Positions 18,587-27,324 of a stretch of DNA of 64,000 nucleotides are shown here, in pieces. The DNA is from an uncultured bacterium (GTDB taxonomy: Bacteria; Bacillota; Clostridia; TANB77; CAG-508), in the NCBI GenBank assembly GCA_905214245.1, contig CAJMLO010000001.1, positions 1 through 64,000 of the forward strand, read 5' to 3'. Under the pieces are notes generated by a model. The model worked only from the letters and a program-made list of their open reading frames with translations. It made no database searches and was not told where the DNA came from. Position numbers and translations under genes: made by a program. The stretch's first letter is position 1. Each line of letters starts with the position of its first letter.

Positions 18587-18680
18587 ATTTTTTACCCAAT
18601 ATAATATATTATTAAAATATACCCTTTCTTATGATTTAAATATGGGCACAGATTTTCTTTGTGCCCACCATCTTAGATAA

Positions 18681-19109
18681 TTAATCTTCTGAATTTTCGT
18701 CTTGAACATTTTCTTGTTGTGTTTTAACACCTTGAATATGAACATTTACCTCTGAAACTTTAAGTCCTGTCATTCCTTCAACAGCTTTTTTTACTCTTGT
18801 TTGAATTTCGTATGCAACATCTGGAATTCTTACTCCATATTCAACAATGATATTTACATCTATTTTTGTCTCTTTATCTCCAGTTTCAACTTTGATTCCT
18901 TTTGCAAAATTCTTCTTTCCGCTAAATACTTCAGAAATTCCACCTGCAAATCCACCTGCCATTGATGCAACTCCTGAAACCTCTGATGCAGCTGCTCCAG
19001 CAATTACAGCAATTACATCATCAGCGATTTTTATATTAGTATTCTCTAAAGTTACTTCCCCTTGATTTTCCATAACTTCCTCATTTTTAACTTCTTCATT
19101 TTCTTCCAT
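18681..19109 (-). CDS. Asp23/Gls24 family envelope stress protein
   Basis: 142 residues from the ATG at 19109, chosen for the GGGAGGT SD. Acidic N-terminus (EENEEVKNEEVMENQ), then the Asp23 domain: IADDVIAVIAGAAASEVSGV, YGVRIPDVAYEIQTRVKKAV, VSEVNVHIQGV. It is an abundant membrane-associated protein linked to cell-wall homeostasis. It is first of an asp23-amaP-DUF2273 set feeding into nusB-xseA. Confidence 0.92.
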   Translation of the reverse strand: MEENEEVKNEEVMENQGEVTLENTNIKIADDVIAVIAGAAASEVSGVASMAGGFAGGISEVFSGKKNFAKGIKVETGDKETKIDVNIIVEYGVRIPDVAYEIQTRVKKAVEGMTGLKVSEVNVHIQGVKTQQENVQDENSED

Positions 19110-19212
19110 AATATATACCTCCCAAAACATATATTTTACATTATTAGTATACCAATTTATTCAAAAATTTACAACATATTTTAGAAATTTTATTATTCAA
19201 GTATTACTAGAT

Positions 19213-19252
19213 AATATTGCAAGTTTCTAAGAAATATTATATCGCTTATGCT
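19213..19252. repeat. Partial copy of the inverted-repeat element at 48.27 kb
   Basis: GCAAGTTTCTAAGAAATATT and the following bases match the reverse complement of 48259-48297 with only a few differences over about 40 bases. Only one arm is present. It ends 2 bases from the fmt stop codon. Confidence 0.65.
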
Positions 19253-19254
19253 AA

Positions 19255-20241
19255 TTATTCGAATAAATTTCCTGCATCTATATGATTTCCACGTAAAAAA
19301 TCATTCACATTCATTCTCTTAGAATTCTCTGCTTGAACCTCTTTTGCACTAATTATTCCATCTTGTCCTTTTATGAATAAACCTTTTTTATCATCAGAAA
19401 ATAAAACTGTTCCAGGCATTAGTTCTTTCATTTTATATGAATATTCCTTTAATTCTGGAAATATCTCCATTAGCTCATTTTCATCTAAAATATCAACTTT
19501 CCAGAATTTAATTTTCTTTCCATCTAAAAAGCTATATGCTCCCATGATAGGATTTAATCCTCTTACAAGATTTTTTATTTTAGATACACTCATATCTTCC
19601 CATTCAATTTTAGCCATTTGCTTATCAAGCATAGGTGCCATTGTAAAGTCTGGGCCTTGTTTCTCTCTTGGAGCTTCTCCTTTTTCAATTGCCTCAAGTG
19701 TTTTAACAAGTAAGTCTGCTCCAATATCAGAAAGTTTATCCCATAGCTCTCCTGTTGTTTCATCTTCGCCTATCTCAACTTCTCTTTTTAAAATCATATC
19801 TCCTGTATCCATTCCAGCATCCATATACATTGTAGTAATTCCTGTTGTCTTATCCCCATTAAGTACTGCCCACTGTATTGGAGCTGCTCCACGATATTTT
19901 GGAAGTAAAGAGCCATGTACATTTATACATCCCATTTTAGGAATATCTAAAAGTTCTTTTGGAAGTATTTTTCCATATGCAACAACACATATAACATCAG
20001 GATTTAAACTTTTAATCTCATTAATAAATTCTTCATTATTTCTTATCTTTTCAGGCTGATAAATAGGTAAACTTTTCTCTAAAGCAAATTCTTTAACAGG
20101 TGTAGGAATCATTTTCATTCCTCTACCTTTTGGCTTATCTACATTTGTAACAACACCTAAAATTTCATAACCTGCATCATATACTTTTTCCAAAGATTTT
20201 CTTGCAAAATCTGGTGTTCCCATAAAAACAATTTTAAGCAT
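19255..20241 (-). CDS. fmt: Methionyl-tRNA formyltransferase
   Basis: 328 residues. Formyltransferase domain with VFMGTPDFARKSLEK at the start, the catalytic NVHGSLLPKYRGAAPIQWA (Asn and His) and DTGDMILKREVEI; the C-terminal OB-like domain follows. It transfers formyl from 10-formyl-THF (made by the fhs product nearby) to Met-tRNA. It directly follows def (9-base gap) in the usual priA-def-fmt order. Confidence 0.96.
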   Translation of the reverse strand: MLKIVFMGTPDFARKSLEKVYDAGYEILGVVTNVDKPKGRGMKMIPTPVKEFALEKSLPIYQPEKIRNNEEFINEIKSLNPDVICVVAYGKILPKELLDIPKMGCINVHGSLLPKYRGAAPIQWAVLNGDKTTGITTMYMDAGMDTGDMILKREVEIGEDETTGELWDKLSDIGADLLVKTLEAIEKGEAPREKQGPDFTMAPMLDKQMAKIEWEDMSVSKIKNLVRGLNPIMGAYSFLDGKKIKFWKVDILDENELMEIFPELKEYSYKMKELMPGTVLFSDDKKGLFIKGQDGIISAKEVQAENSKRMNVNDFLRGNHIDAGNLFE

Positions 20242-20250
20242 ATTTCCTCC

Positions 20251-20733
20251 TTATTCCTCATTCTTTGGCTCAACATATTGAAGTGTTCCAGGTATCATTT
20301 TGTCAATAAATAATACACCATCTAAATGATCAAGTTCATGGCAAATTGCCTGTGCAAGAAGTCCTTTTGCTTTTATCTTTATTTTCTTTCCGTTTTCATC
20401 AAGAGCTTCTGCAACAACTTCTGCTGGTCTAATCATTTTTGCATACTTATTTGGAAAACTTAGACATCCCTCTTCTACTTCTTGCTCACCTTTTGTTTTT
20501 AATATTACAGGATTTACAAGTTTAATAGGACCTTTGTCATCATATAAATCAATTACTACTAATCTTTTTAAAATACCTACTTGAACAGCAGAAAGACCAA
20601 CTCCGTTGTACTTATGCATTGTGTCAACCATATCATCTAATAAATCACGTATTCTATCATCTACTTGTTCTACTTCTCTTGATTTTTTTCTTAAGATTTC
20701 GTCTCCTTCTTCTCTTACAATTCTAACTGCCAT
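20251..20733 (-). CDS. def: Peptide deformylase
   Basis: 160 residues. All three PDF motifs are present: GVGLSAVQVG (motif 1), EEGCLSFP (motif 2 with the metal Cys) and QAICHELDHLDGVLF (motif 3 HExxH). Removes the formyl group from nascent proteins using Fe or Zn. It lies between priA and fmt. Confidence 0.97.
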   Translation of the reverse strand: MAVRIVREEGDEILRKKSREVEQVDDRIRDLLDDMVDTMHKYNGVGLSAVQVGILKRLVVIDLYDDKGPIKLVNPVILKTKGEQEVEEGCLSFPNKYAKMIRPAEVVAEALDENGKKIKIKAKGLLAQAICHELDHLDGVLFIDKMIPGTLQYVEPKNEE

Positions 20734-20764
20734 CTATATTTCCCCCTTTTTAACTTGCCCTATT

Positions 20765-23015
20765 TTAATGAGCCATATCATTTGGATTTACATCAATTAT
20801 AACTTGAGTTTCTTTTGCTTTTATCTTGCTAAATTCGTCAAGCATATCATTCATTAAATCTATCATTGTATCATCAAATTTACATTTTACAATCATTCTC
20901 CACCTGATTTTATTTTTAATTTTGTCTACTGGTGCAGACACAGGTGGATATAAAATCATACCTATATTTTCACTTTTTAATCTAAACTTTAAATAATGGT
21001 ATAATTTGCTTGCAACTTCCATCAATTCTTTTTCATCTGTAGAAGTCATACCAATTAATATTATATCGCAAAATGGCGGATATTTCAAGCTTTGCCTAAT
21101 TCCTATTTCTGTTTGATAAAATAAATCGTAATTTTGCTCCCTACTACACTCTATTGCAAAATTTTCTGGATTATATGTTTGAATAATTACTCTTCCCTTA
21201 TCCTTTTCTCTTCCAGCTCTTCCTGCAACTTGTGTTAGTATTTGAAATGTCCTTTCATTTGCTCTAAAATCATCTATATTTAAACTTCCATCTGCTGCAA
21301 TAACTCCAACCAAAGTAACATTTGGAAAATGATGTCCTTTTACAACCATCTGAGTTCCAATCAAAATATTGATATTTTCATCTTTGAATTTTTGCAAAAT
21401 CTTTTCATGTGAATCCTTTTTTGTAACAGTATCCACATCCATTCTAATCGTTGTAGCATTTGGAAATATCTTTTTTATTTCTGCTTCAAGCTTTTGTGTT
21501 CCTGTTCCAAAATATCTTATTTGCAAGCTCCCACATTCTGGGCAAGTTGTTAAAACTTTTGTCTCATATCCACAATAATGACATTTTAAAGTATGTGTAT
21601 TTGCATGATATGTAAGATTTATGTTACAATTCTTGCATTTAGCTGTATACCCACATTCTCTACACATAACAAATGTAGAATATCCTCTTCTATTTAAAAA
21701 TAATATTGTCTGTTTGTTATTTTGCAAATTATCAGAAATAGCATCATATAGTTTTTTACTAATCATAGATTTATTTCCGTTTAGCAAGTTCTTCTCTTAA
21801 ATCTACAACTTCAATATCTGGAAGGCTTGCCTCATTTGCTCTTTTAGTCAATTTTAGTAAAGTTATTTCCTCATTTTTAGCTCTAAAATAGCTTGTAAAA
21901 TCAGGTGTTGCACTTCCTAAAACAAGTGGTATATTATTTTCCTTTGCAATTTTTCTTGCAACCTCTTTTGCATCATATCTTGGAACTCCTTCTGCCTTAT
22001 ACGAGCTATCATGTTCTTCATCAATAATAATTATACCTAAATTTTCTACAGGTGCAAATATTGCAGATCTAGCACCAATTATAATTTTTGCTTCTCCATT
22101 TTTTATCTTATACCATTGGTCATATCTTTCACCCACTCCAAGTTTGCTATGAAGAACCGCAATATTTTCTTTACCAAATCTTGAAATAAATCTATTAACA
22201 GTCTGTGGTGTAAGTGAAATTTCTGGAACAAGTACAATACTTGTTTTACCTTCTTTTAGCACTTTATCTATAAGCTGAATATATATTTCAGTTTTACCAC
22301 AACCTGTCACACCATCAATTAAAAACTCTGAAAACAGCATATCATCCATAGCATCACAAATAGTATCATATGCATTTTGTTGTTCATCTGTAAATTTCAA
22401 ATTAACTGACTTTTCTATATTTTTATTTTTAAAAGGATCTCTTTCAACTTGTTTTTGAATTATTTCTAAATATCCATTTTTACAAAGTGTATTTATAATC
22501 GCCCTTGAAACATCTGCCTGTACCTCTAAATCTAAAACAAGAGAATCACCATTATTCATTATAAATTCTAAAGCCCTTATCTGTTTTTCTGATTTAATTT
22601 TTTTACTCTCAATCGCAAATTTTATATATTCAATATCCTTTTTTAAAGTAATAAAATTAACATTTTTTTCTTTTGCCCTTTTTTCTATATCCTTATTGGC
22701 GGTACCTGGTGGAAGCATAAGCTTTAGGCAATCAGAAATATTACAAAAATATCTCCTTGCCATCCATTTTGCGAGTTCTATTTTTTCATTATCTAAAATA
22801 TTTTCACCTTGCAGGCTTGCAATCTCTCTTACCTTATATTCTGAAAAAGGCTTTATTCCAACCACAAATCCATTTTCTAGCTTTTTCATGTTCCCTAAAG
22901 GCACAAAAACTCTTGACCCAATATTTATCTTATCTTCAATCTCATATGGTATTTCATAATCAAATATTTTATTTAAATTTTTTACATTACTTTGTATAAT
23001 TACTTCTGCAATCAT
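20765..23015 (-). CDS. priA: Primosomal protein N' (PriA helicase), split by +1 frameshift
   Basis: Read with one skipped base it is 749 residues, the normal PriA size. The first part has the DNA-binding domain, Walker A (VTGCGKTEIYIQL) and DEEH (IIIDEEHDSSYK). After the shift come the zinc-binding Cys pairs (CRECGY, CKNCN, CHYCGY, CPECGS), GTQMVVKGHHFPNV and QVAGRAGR. The break follows LREELAK: zero frame reads AAA CGG AAA TAA; skipping C gives K-G-N-K-S-M-I-S-K-K, the family sequence. PriA restarts stalled replication forks. Without the shift the product lacks the whole second RecA lobe. Both parts are otherwise undamaged, and def and fmt follow directly. Confidence 0.88.
21776..21779 (-). 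other. CGGA +1 frameshift site in priA
   Basis: Minus strand: in-frame CGG (first base at 21779) followed by A, preceding codon AAA. The zero-frame stop TAA is two codons after CGG. Skipping the C starts GGA AAT AAA TCT and restores PriA. Confidence 0.75.
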
Positions 23016-23075
23016 TAAAATTTTCTCCTATTTTTTTGTAATATACAGTATATCAGTTATTTGCAAAAGACACAA

Positions 23076-23106
23076 GAAAAAGTCTAGTAAAATACTAGAC
23101 TTTTTC
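23076..23106. terminator. Terminator hairpin between priA and a small gene
   Basis: Stem GAAAAAGTCTAGTA / TACTAGACTTTTTC with a 3-base loop. T-rich on both strands; probably ends the minus-strand small gene at 23.2 kb. Confidence 0.75.
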
Positions 23107-23160
23107 TAAGGTACATCACCAGGTAGTTGTTTAGGCACATCTTTATGTACTATCATATAA

Positions 23161-23373
23161 CTACTCCAAATACAATTCAAATATGTCATAAACTCCGATT
23201 TCTTTTAACCTTTCAAGGTTATTTAAATCCATGAGGTCTGTAACCTCCATGAATTCTCTTCTTGCTACCCGGCATATAATTGATACACCTTCCTGCAAAA
23301 ATTCTTCTGCTTCTTTACGAGTCATTTTAGTCAATTTCTCTGCATCATTTGGCTCCATGTTAAGCATCTTCAT
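23161..23373 (-). CDS. Small protein of unknown function, GC-richer, with in-frame CGG
   Basis: 70 residues with SD GGAGGG and a strong divergent promoter. Helical, acidic/basic sequence (NDAEKLTKMTRKEAEEFLQEG, then ICRVARREFMEV and LERLKEIGVYDIFEL). I do not recognise it. Codon choice is less A+T-biased than the neighbours (ATC, CTC, CAG, GAG, TTG), and it contains an in-frame CGG (first base 23271, followed by G) encoding Arg in the open frame. It looks recently acquired. Shifting at that CGG would not give a sensible continuation. Confidence 0.65.
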   Translation of the reverse strand: MKMLNMEPNDAEKLTKMTRKEAEEFLQEGVSIICRVARREFMEVTDLMDLNNLERLKEIGVYDIFELYLE

Positions 23374-23448
23374 AATTTTTGCCCTCCTGCTAAATTAAGA
23401 CTAGTATGCAAAATTTCACATACTATAAAACCTTTGTGCATAATCTTA

Positions 23449-23476
23449 TTATATTACTTTTTTTATATTATGTCAA
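23449..23476 (-). promoter_or_regulatory. Sigma-A promoter of the 70-residue gene
   Basis: Minus strand TTGACA (23471-23476), 16-base spacer, TATAAT (23449-23454). Both hexamers match the consensus. Confidence 0.7.
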
Positions 23477-23483
23477 TCTTATC

Positions 23484-23512
23484 TTGACATTTTTAACTTT
23501 TTATGTTAATAT
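23484..23512 (+). promoter_or_regulatory. Sigma-A promoter of the 67-residue gene
   Basis: TTGACA (23484-23489), 17-base spacer, TAATAT (23507-23512). Divergent from the promoter at 23449-23476; only 7 bases separate the two -35 boxes, so one regulator could control both. Confidence 0.65.
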
Positions 23513-23553
23513 ATAGTTATCTTATAAATATTTATATTACAGGAGGATACATT

Positions 23554-23757
23554 ATGATTATCATGACAGCAATGAATGGAAAACAGTGGAAGGTTTACGG
23601 AATCAACGTGATTCCATCTGATAGCATTTATCAGCGGATATTAGAAGTAATTAACAGCGGTAATGTTACAGAAAGAGCCCTTCAGGGCGGTACCGGACAC
23701 AGAGCTCCGATCATTATTGATACAGAAAAAAGAACTATCTCTTTTGAGAGATTTTAA
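23554..23757 (+). CDS. Small protein of unknown function, GC-richer, with in-frame CGGA
   Basis: 67 residues, SD AGGAGG. Sequence features: TAMNGKQWKVYGINVIPSDS, then a Gly-rich GGTGHRAPIIIDTEKRTISF. I do not recognise it. Codon use (ATC, AAC, GTG, CAG, CCG, ACC) is much more GC-rich than the genome. It contains CAG CGG ATA in frame, the same CGGA as the five frameshift sites; a +1 shift here would stop two codons later. It is therefore either a counterexample or a recently acquired gene not adapted to this host. Confidence 0.65.
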   Translation: MIIMTAMNGKQWKVYGINVIPSDSIYQRILEVINSGNVTERALQGGTGHRAPIIIDTEKRTISFERF

Positions 23758-23788
23758 GTGATTCTAATTTCTTATCAACTGTAAACAA

Positions 23789-23820
23789 AAAGCGGGAAAG
23801 GTTATTAACCTACCCGCTTC
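23789..23820. terminator. Terminator overlapping the gmk 3' end
   Basis: Stem AAGCGGGAAAGGTT / AACCTACCCGCTT with a 3-base loop. It serves the plus-strand small gene, and its right arm encodes the last residues of gmk. Confidence 0.75.
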
Positions 23821-24383
23821 CTTCTTTTTTCAAGCCTTTTTTCATTTTTTAAAATAGTCATGATAATATCAACTGTTTTTTCTAAATCATCATTTTTTAT
23901 AACATAATCATATAGACCAATTTTTGACTCTTCATATTCTAATCTGCTTAATCTCAAGTCTATGCTTTCTTTGCTCTCTCCTCTTTTCTCTAAACGAGAA
24001 CGAAGTTCTTGTTCATCAACTTTTAAAAATATAGTTATCAACTTAATCTCATTTTTTAATATATTTATTAAATTTTCGGTTCCATTTACTTCTATATCTT
24101 TAATAATTATTTTTCCACTTTCAATTTTCTCATTCATCAATCTTCTTGATGTTCCATAATAATTTTCATGGTGAACATCATATTCGTAGAACTCATTATT
24201 CTCAATTCTATCTTTAAATTCATCTTTAGAAATAAAATGATATTCTACTCCTTCTTGTTCTCCATCTCTTGGCTCTCTTGAAGTATAAGATGGAAGTGTT
24301 ATAACATCTTCCATCTTATTCATTAATTCCTTTTTTACTGTATCTTTTCCTGCTCCTGAAACACCTGATAGTATTACTAGCAT
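23805..24383 (-). CDS. gmk: Guanylate kinase
   Basis: 192 residues. P-loop LSGVSGAGKDTVKKEL at the start, SYTSREPRDGEQEGVEYHF (GMP-binding) and the lid region RLEKRGESKESI. Converts GMP to GDP. The ending AAG CGG GTA GGT TAA has an in-frame CGG as third-last codon; a +1 shift there would end the protein at K-G. The consequence either way is trivial, because it is the extreme C-terminus and lies within the convergent terminator. The start overlaps the rpoZ stop by 7 bases. Confidence 0.95.
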   Translation of the reverse strand: MLVILSGVSGAGKDTVKKELMNKMEDVITLPSYTSREPRDGEQEGVEYHFISKDEFKDRIENNEFYEYDVHHENYYGTSRRLMNEKIESGKIIIKDIEVNGTENLINILKNEIKLITIFLKVDEQELRSRLEKRGESKESIDLRLSRLEYEESKIGLYDYVIKNDDLEKTVDIIMTILKNEKRLEKRRKRVG

Positions 24384-24565
24384 ACATATACCTTCCCTTC
24401 ATTTATTTCAATTGCAGCTATAGTAACTGGAGCTTCTTCAGTAGTATCTACTAAAACTTCTGCTCCACTTGCTATTTCTCTTGCTCTTTTAGCTGTTGCA
24501 ACAACAAGCTCAAAACGATTATCTGTTTTTGTTAATAATTCCTTTACGGTTGGTTTAACCATCAT
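24377..24565 (-). CDS. rpoZ: RNA polymerase omega subunit
   Basis: 62 residues. Omega pattern: VKELLTKTDNRFELVVATAKRAREI followed by a short C-terminal extension (PVTIAAIEINEGKVYV); the key part is RFELVVATAKRAREI. It assists RNA polymerase assembly. SD GGAGGT is upstream; the second Met is an equally possible start. It lies between remA and gmk, whereas in many Firmicutes rpoZ follows gmk. Confidence 0.9.
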   Translation of the reverse strand: MMVKPTVKELLTKTDNRFELVVATAKRAREIASGAEVLVDTTEEAPVTIAAIEINEGKVYVC

Positions 24566-24591
24566 AATTACATTACCTCCAATTTATATTA

Positions 24592-24855
24592 TTATTCTTC
24601 TGATGCTGAAGTATTTACATCATCTTTATCAAGTCTTCCTGCAACTGTTTCTGGTTGAACTGCTGATAAAACAACATGTCCTGAATCCATAATAATAACA
24701 GCTCTTGTTCTTCTTCCATAAGTAGCATCTACCGCCATTCCTTCATCCTTTGCTACTTGAACAATTCTTTTAATAGGTGCTGATTCGGGACTAACAATTG
24801 CAATAATTCTATTTGCTGAAACCATGTTACCAAAACCAATATTAATTAATTGCAT
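24592..24855 (-). CDS. remA: RemA-like extracellular matrix regulator (DUF370)
   Basis: 87 residues matching DUF370 throughout: [40 protein letters not shown] and [13 protein letters not shown]. In Bacillus subtilis RemA is a DNA-binding activator of biofilm-matrix and osmoprotection genes that forms rings. The yicC-remA-gmk cluster is conserved across Firmicutes. Confidence 0.94.
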   Translation of the reverse strand: MQLINIGFGNMVSANRIIAIVSPESAPIKRIVQVAKDEGMAVDATYGRRTRAVIIMDSGHVVLSAVQPETVAGRLDKDDVNTSASEE

Positions 24856-24870
24856 CTTAAGCTCCCTCCT

Positions 24871-25743
24871 TTATTCTATATTCTGTATTTGTTCTCTAAT
24901 GTCCTCTAAAATAGTTTTTAAATCAATTACACAATTTGTAATGTTTATACTTCCAGATTTTGAACCAATTGTATTAACTTCTCTATTCATTTCTTGAATT
25001 AGAAAATCCAATCTTTTTCCTACGGGCTCGTCTTTTTCAATTAATTCATTAAATTGCGAAATATGACTTTTTAGTCTTGTTAGTTCTTCTTCAACTGAAC
25101 ATTTATCAGAATAAATAACAATTTCTTGCATTAGCCTATTCTTATCCACTACATCTGTTTTTAAAATTTCATTTACTCTATTCTCTAATTTTACTACATA
25201 TTCGTCAATAAGTCCAGTAGAATAGCCAGAAATTTTATTTACATTTTCCTCGACTTTCTTAATTCTTTTCTTTAAATCTTGTTTTATTTTTTCGCCTTCA
25301 TTCTTTCTCATCTGTAAAAATTTTTCAAGAGCTAAATTTAAACAATTTAAAAGTTCACTCCAAAGCTTATCTGTATCTTCACTTTCTTCAACATTTAATA
25401 CATCTGGAAGCTTTGTTATTTCGGTAATTGTAATATTATCACTAACATTATTTTCTCTTGCAAGCTCTCTTAATTCGTCTATGTACAATTGCGCAAGTTT
25501 TTTATTTATTATTACGTTCTTTCCTTCTACACCATAATTGAGATAATTAATATATATATCAATTTTTCCTCTTGCTATTTTATTAAGCACTATTTTTCTA
25601 ATTTTGTCTTCAAGCCCCATTAAACTTCTTGGTGCTTTAAGTGTTATGTCATTATATTTATGATTAACTGATTTAATTTCAACAGTAAATTCTCGTGAAT
25701 TTTCTGCTATGTTTGCCCTTCCAAAGCCTGTCATACTATTCAT
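24871..25743 (-). CDS. yicC: YicC family endoribonuclease
   Basis: 290 residues. N-terminal MNSMTGFGRANIAENSREF, central VEIKSVNHKYNDITLKAPRS and C-terminal RLDFLIQEMNREVNTIGSKS, all standard YicC_N/DUF1732 motifs. YicC proteins are RNases acting on small RNAs or structured RNA. First gene of yicC-remA-rpoZ-gmk on this strand. Confidence 0.93.
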   Translation of the reverse strand: MNSMTGFGRANIAENSREFTVEIKSVNHKYNDITLKAPRSLMGLEDKIRKIVLNKIARGKIDIYINYLNYGVEGKNVIINKKLAQLYIDELRELARENNVSDNITITEITKLPDVLNVEESEDTDKLWSELLNCLNLALEKFLQMRKNEGEKIKQDLKKRIKKVEENVNKISGYSTGLIDEYVVKLENRVNEILKTDVVDKNRLMQEIVIYSDKCSVEEELTRLKSHISQFNELIEKDEPVGKRLDFLIQEMNREVNTIGSKSGSINITNCVIDLKTILEDIREQIQNIE

Positions 25744-25746
25744 ATT

Positions 25747-26430
25747 TTACTCTTCTTCCTTGTCTTTTATAATTTCCTTCATTCCATCTACAAAATATTT
25801 TTTACGTTTTTTTAAATAAATAACGACAGATTTTATTAAATAATAAATTGCAAAAATGTATGAAATTGATGTTAATATAACTGAATATCTTGAAGATAAC
25901 ATTAGTCCAACATATATAAGTGATATAGTTGTTAATGAAAGAACAATCATTTCGATTCCAAACACTGCCAATCTTCCACTATCATCTTTATAGGCCTTTT
26001 CTAAAAGCATTATTGCAAGCAATAATATACACATTCCAAACACTTTTAAATCTGTTACATATACATTTAATTGTATATTTTGTTTTCCTAAATTTAAAAA
26101 TATAAAGTAAACAATTATAGCAATTGCAACCATAATGTTTTGAAATAAGTATCTATTTATCTTATTGCTTTCTTCTTTTGGAAGGCTTTGTTTTTCTTTC
26201 ATTGTCTTTTTTATTTCTTTTAATGAAATCCACTGAATTTTTTTAGCAAGCTTATTTTCTGATTTTTCTTTAGCTGTATTTTCTTCTTGTTTATCCTCTA
26301 TAACTTCTTCTTTAATTTCTTTAGCTTCATCTTTCTTTTCTGTTTTTTTTACTTTTACATTTTTTTCTTGTTTTGTATTTTTCTTTACTTCTTCTTCATT
26401 TATATTTTGTTCAACTTTTTTTCTTGGCAT
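25747..26430 (-). CDS. Membrane protein with long charged N-terminus, unknown function
   Basis: 227 residues from the ATG at 26430, chosen for SD GGAGGAG. The first ~85 residues are Lys/Glu-rich and low complexity (KKNTKQEKNVKVKKTEKKDE). At least four hydrophobic segments follow (about 100-118, 128-147, 160-185, 190-208), and the end is basic. I do not recognise the family. It abuts yicC (3-base gap), so it is probably cotranscribed. Confidence 0.6.
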   Translation of the reverse strand: MPRKKVEQNINEEEVKKNTKQEKNVKVKKTEKKDEAKEIKEEVIEDKQEENTAKEKSENKLAKKIQWISLKEIKKTMKEKQSLPKEESNKINRYLFQNIMVAIAIIVYFIFLNLGKQNIQLNVYVTDLKVFGMCILLLAIMLLEKAYKDDSGRLAVFGIEMIVLSLTTISLIYVGLMLSSRYSVILTSISYIFAIYYLIKSVVIYLKKRKKYFVDGMKEIIKDKEEE

Positions 26431-26554
26431 TAGCCTCTCCTCCAACAAATTTGATATATCTATTATATCATAAATTTTTATAGTTTCAAGTGGTACCTTT
26501 TGATGAAACTTACCTCAGATACCAGACAGCTGTTTATGCTGGTATATTACATCA

Positions 26555-27310
26555 CTAGGATTCGAACTCGTACATAATATTACTTGTTATTGCAATTGGT
26601 GCTGTTTCTGTTCTAAGTATCCTACTTCCAAGTGTAATTATTTTCGCACCACATAATTTAAGCTCATCTATTTCTTGCTTATCAATTCCACCTTCAGGGC
26701 CAATTACAACTCCTATTTTACTACTTTCTTTTTCTAAAATTTTATCTTTATTTGCTTGCAATATTTGCTTTAATGTAACTTCTTTTTCCTCTTCATATGC
26801 TACGATAAATAAATCAAATTTTTCAATTTCTTCTTTTAACTTATTTATTGTTATTACATTTTTTACATTTGGAATCATATCTCTTCCAGATTGTTTTGAA
26901 GCAACCTCTGCAATCTTTTGCCATCTTTCTATTTTCTTTGCTTCATCTTTTCCATTTAATTTTACAATACATCTTTTTAAAGCAACAGGTATAAATTCCA
27001 CAGCTCCAAGTTCTGTGCATTTTTGTATTATATATTCCATTTTATCTGCTTTTGGAAGTCCCTGAAATATACTTACTTTTACCTTGCTTTCAACTTGCTT
27101 TGCAATTTCATTTTCAATTTTACATACTACTTTTTCTTTCAATATTTCTTCAATTTTAGAATTATATGTAATACTATTTTGTTTATCACATACTAAAATA
27201 TAATCATCTTTTTTTAGTCTAAGTACATTTGTTATATGATTTACATCTTCTCCTGTAATTGATATTCTGCTACCTTCAATTTGATTATCATCTACAAAAA
27301 ATTTTGGCAT
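26555..27310 (-). CDS. rsmE: 16S rRNA (uracil(1498)-N(3))-methyltransferase
   Basis: 251 residues. PUA-like N-terminus (GEDVNHITNVLRLKKDDYI) and SPOUT methyltransferase core with KCTELGAVEFIPV, KQSGRDMIP, VVIGPEGGIDKQEIDELK and LGSRILRTETAPIAI. Methylates U1498 of 16S rRNA. It overlaps nothing and has 14 bases to the transglutaminase-like gene upstream. The last codons happen to resemble a tRNA T-arm. Confidence 0.95.
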   Translation of the reverse strand: MPKFFVDDNQIEGSRISITGEDVNHITNVLRLKKDDYILVCDKQNSITYNSKIEEILKEKVVCKIENEIAKQVESKVKVSIFQGLPKADKMEYIIQKCTELGAVEFIPVALKRCIVKLNGKDEAKKIERWQKIAEVASKQSGRDMIPNVKNVITINKLKEEIEKFDLFIVAYEEEKEVTLKQILQANKDKILEKESSKIGVVIGPEGGIDKQEIDELKLCGAKIITLGSRILRTETAPIAITSNIMYEFES

Positions 27311-27324
27311 AACTTTTTCTCCCT

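Noticed and set aside
26555..26580. A tRNA T-arm-like GAGTTCGAATCCT on the minus strand
   Set aside because: It is the last codons of rsmE (Tyr-Glu-Phe-Glu-Ser-stop). No acceptor, D-arm or anticodon arm surrounds it.
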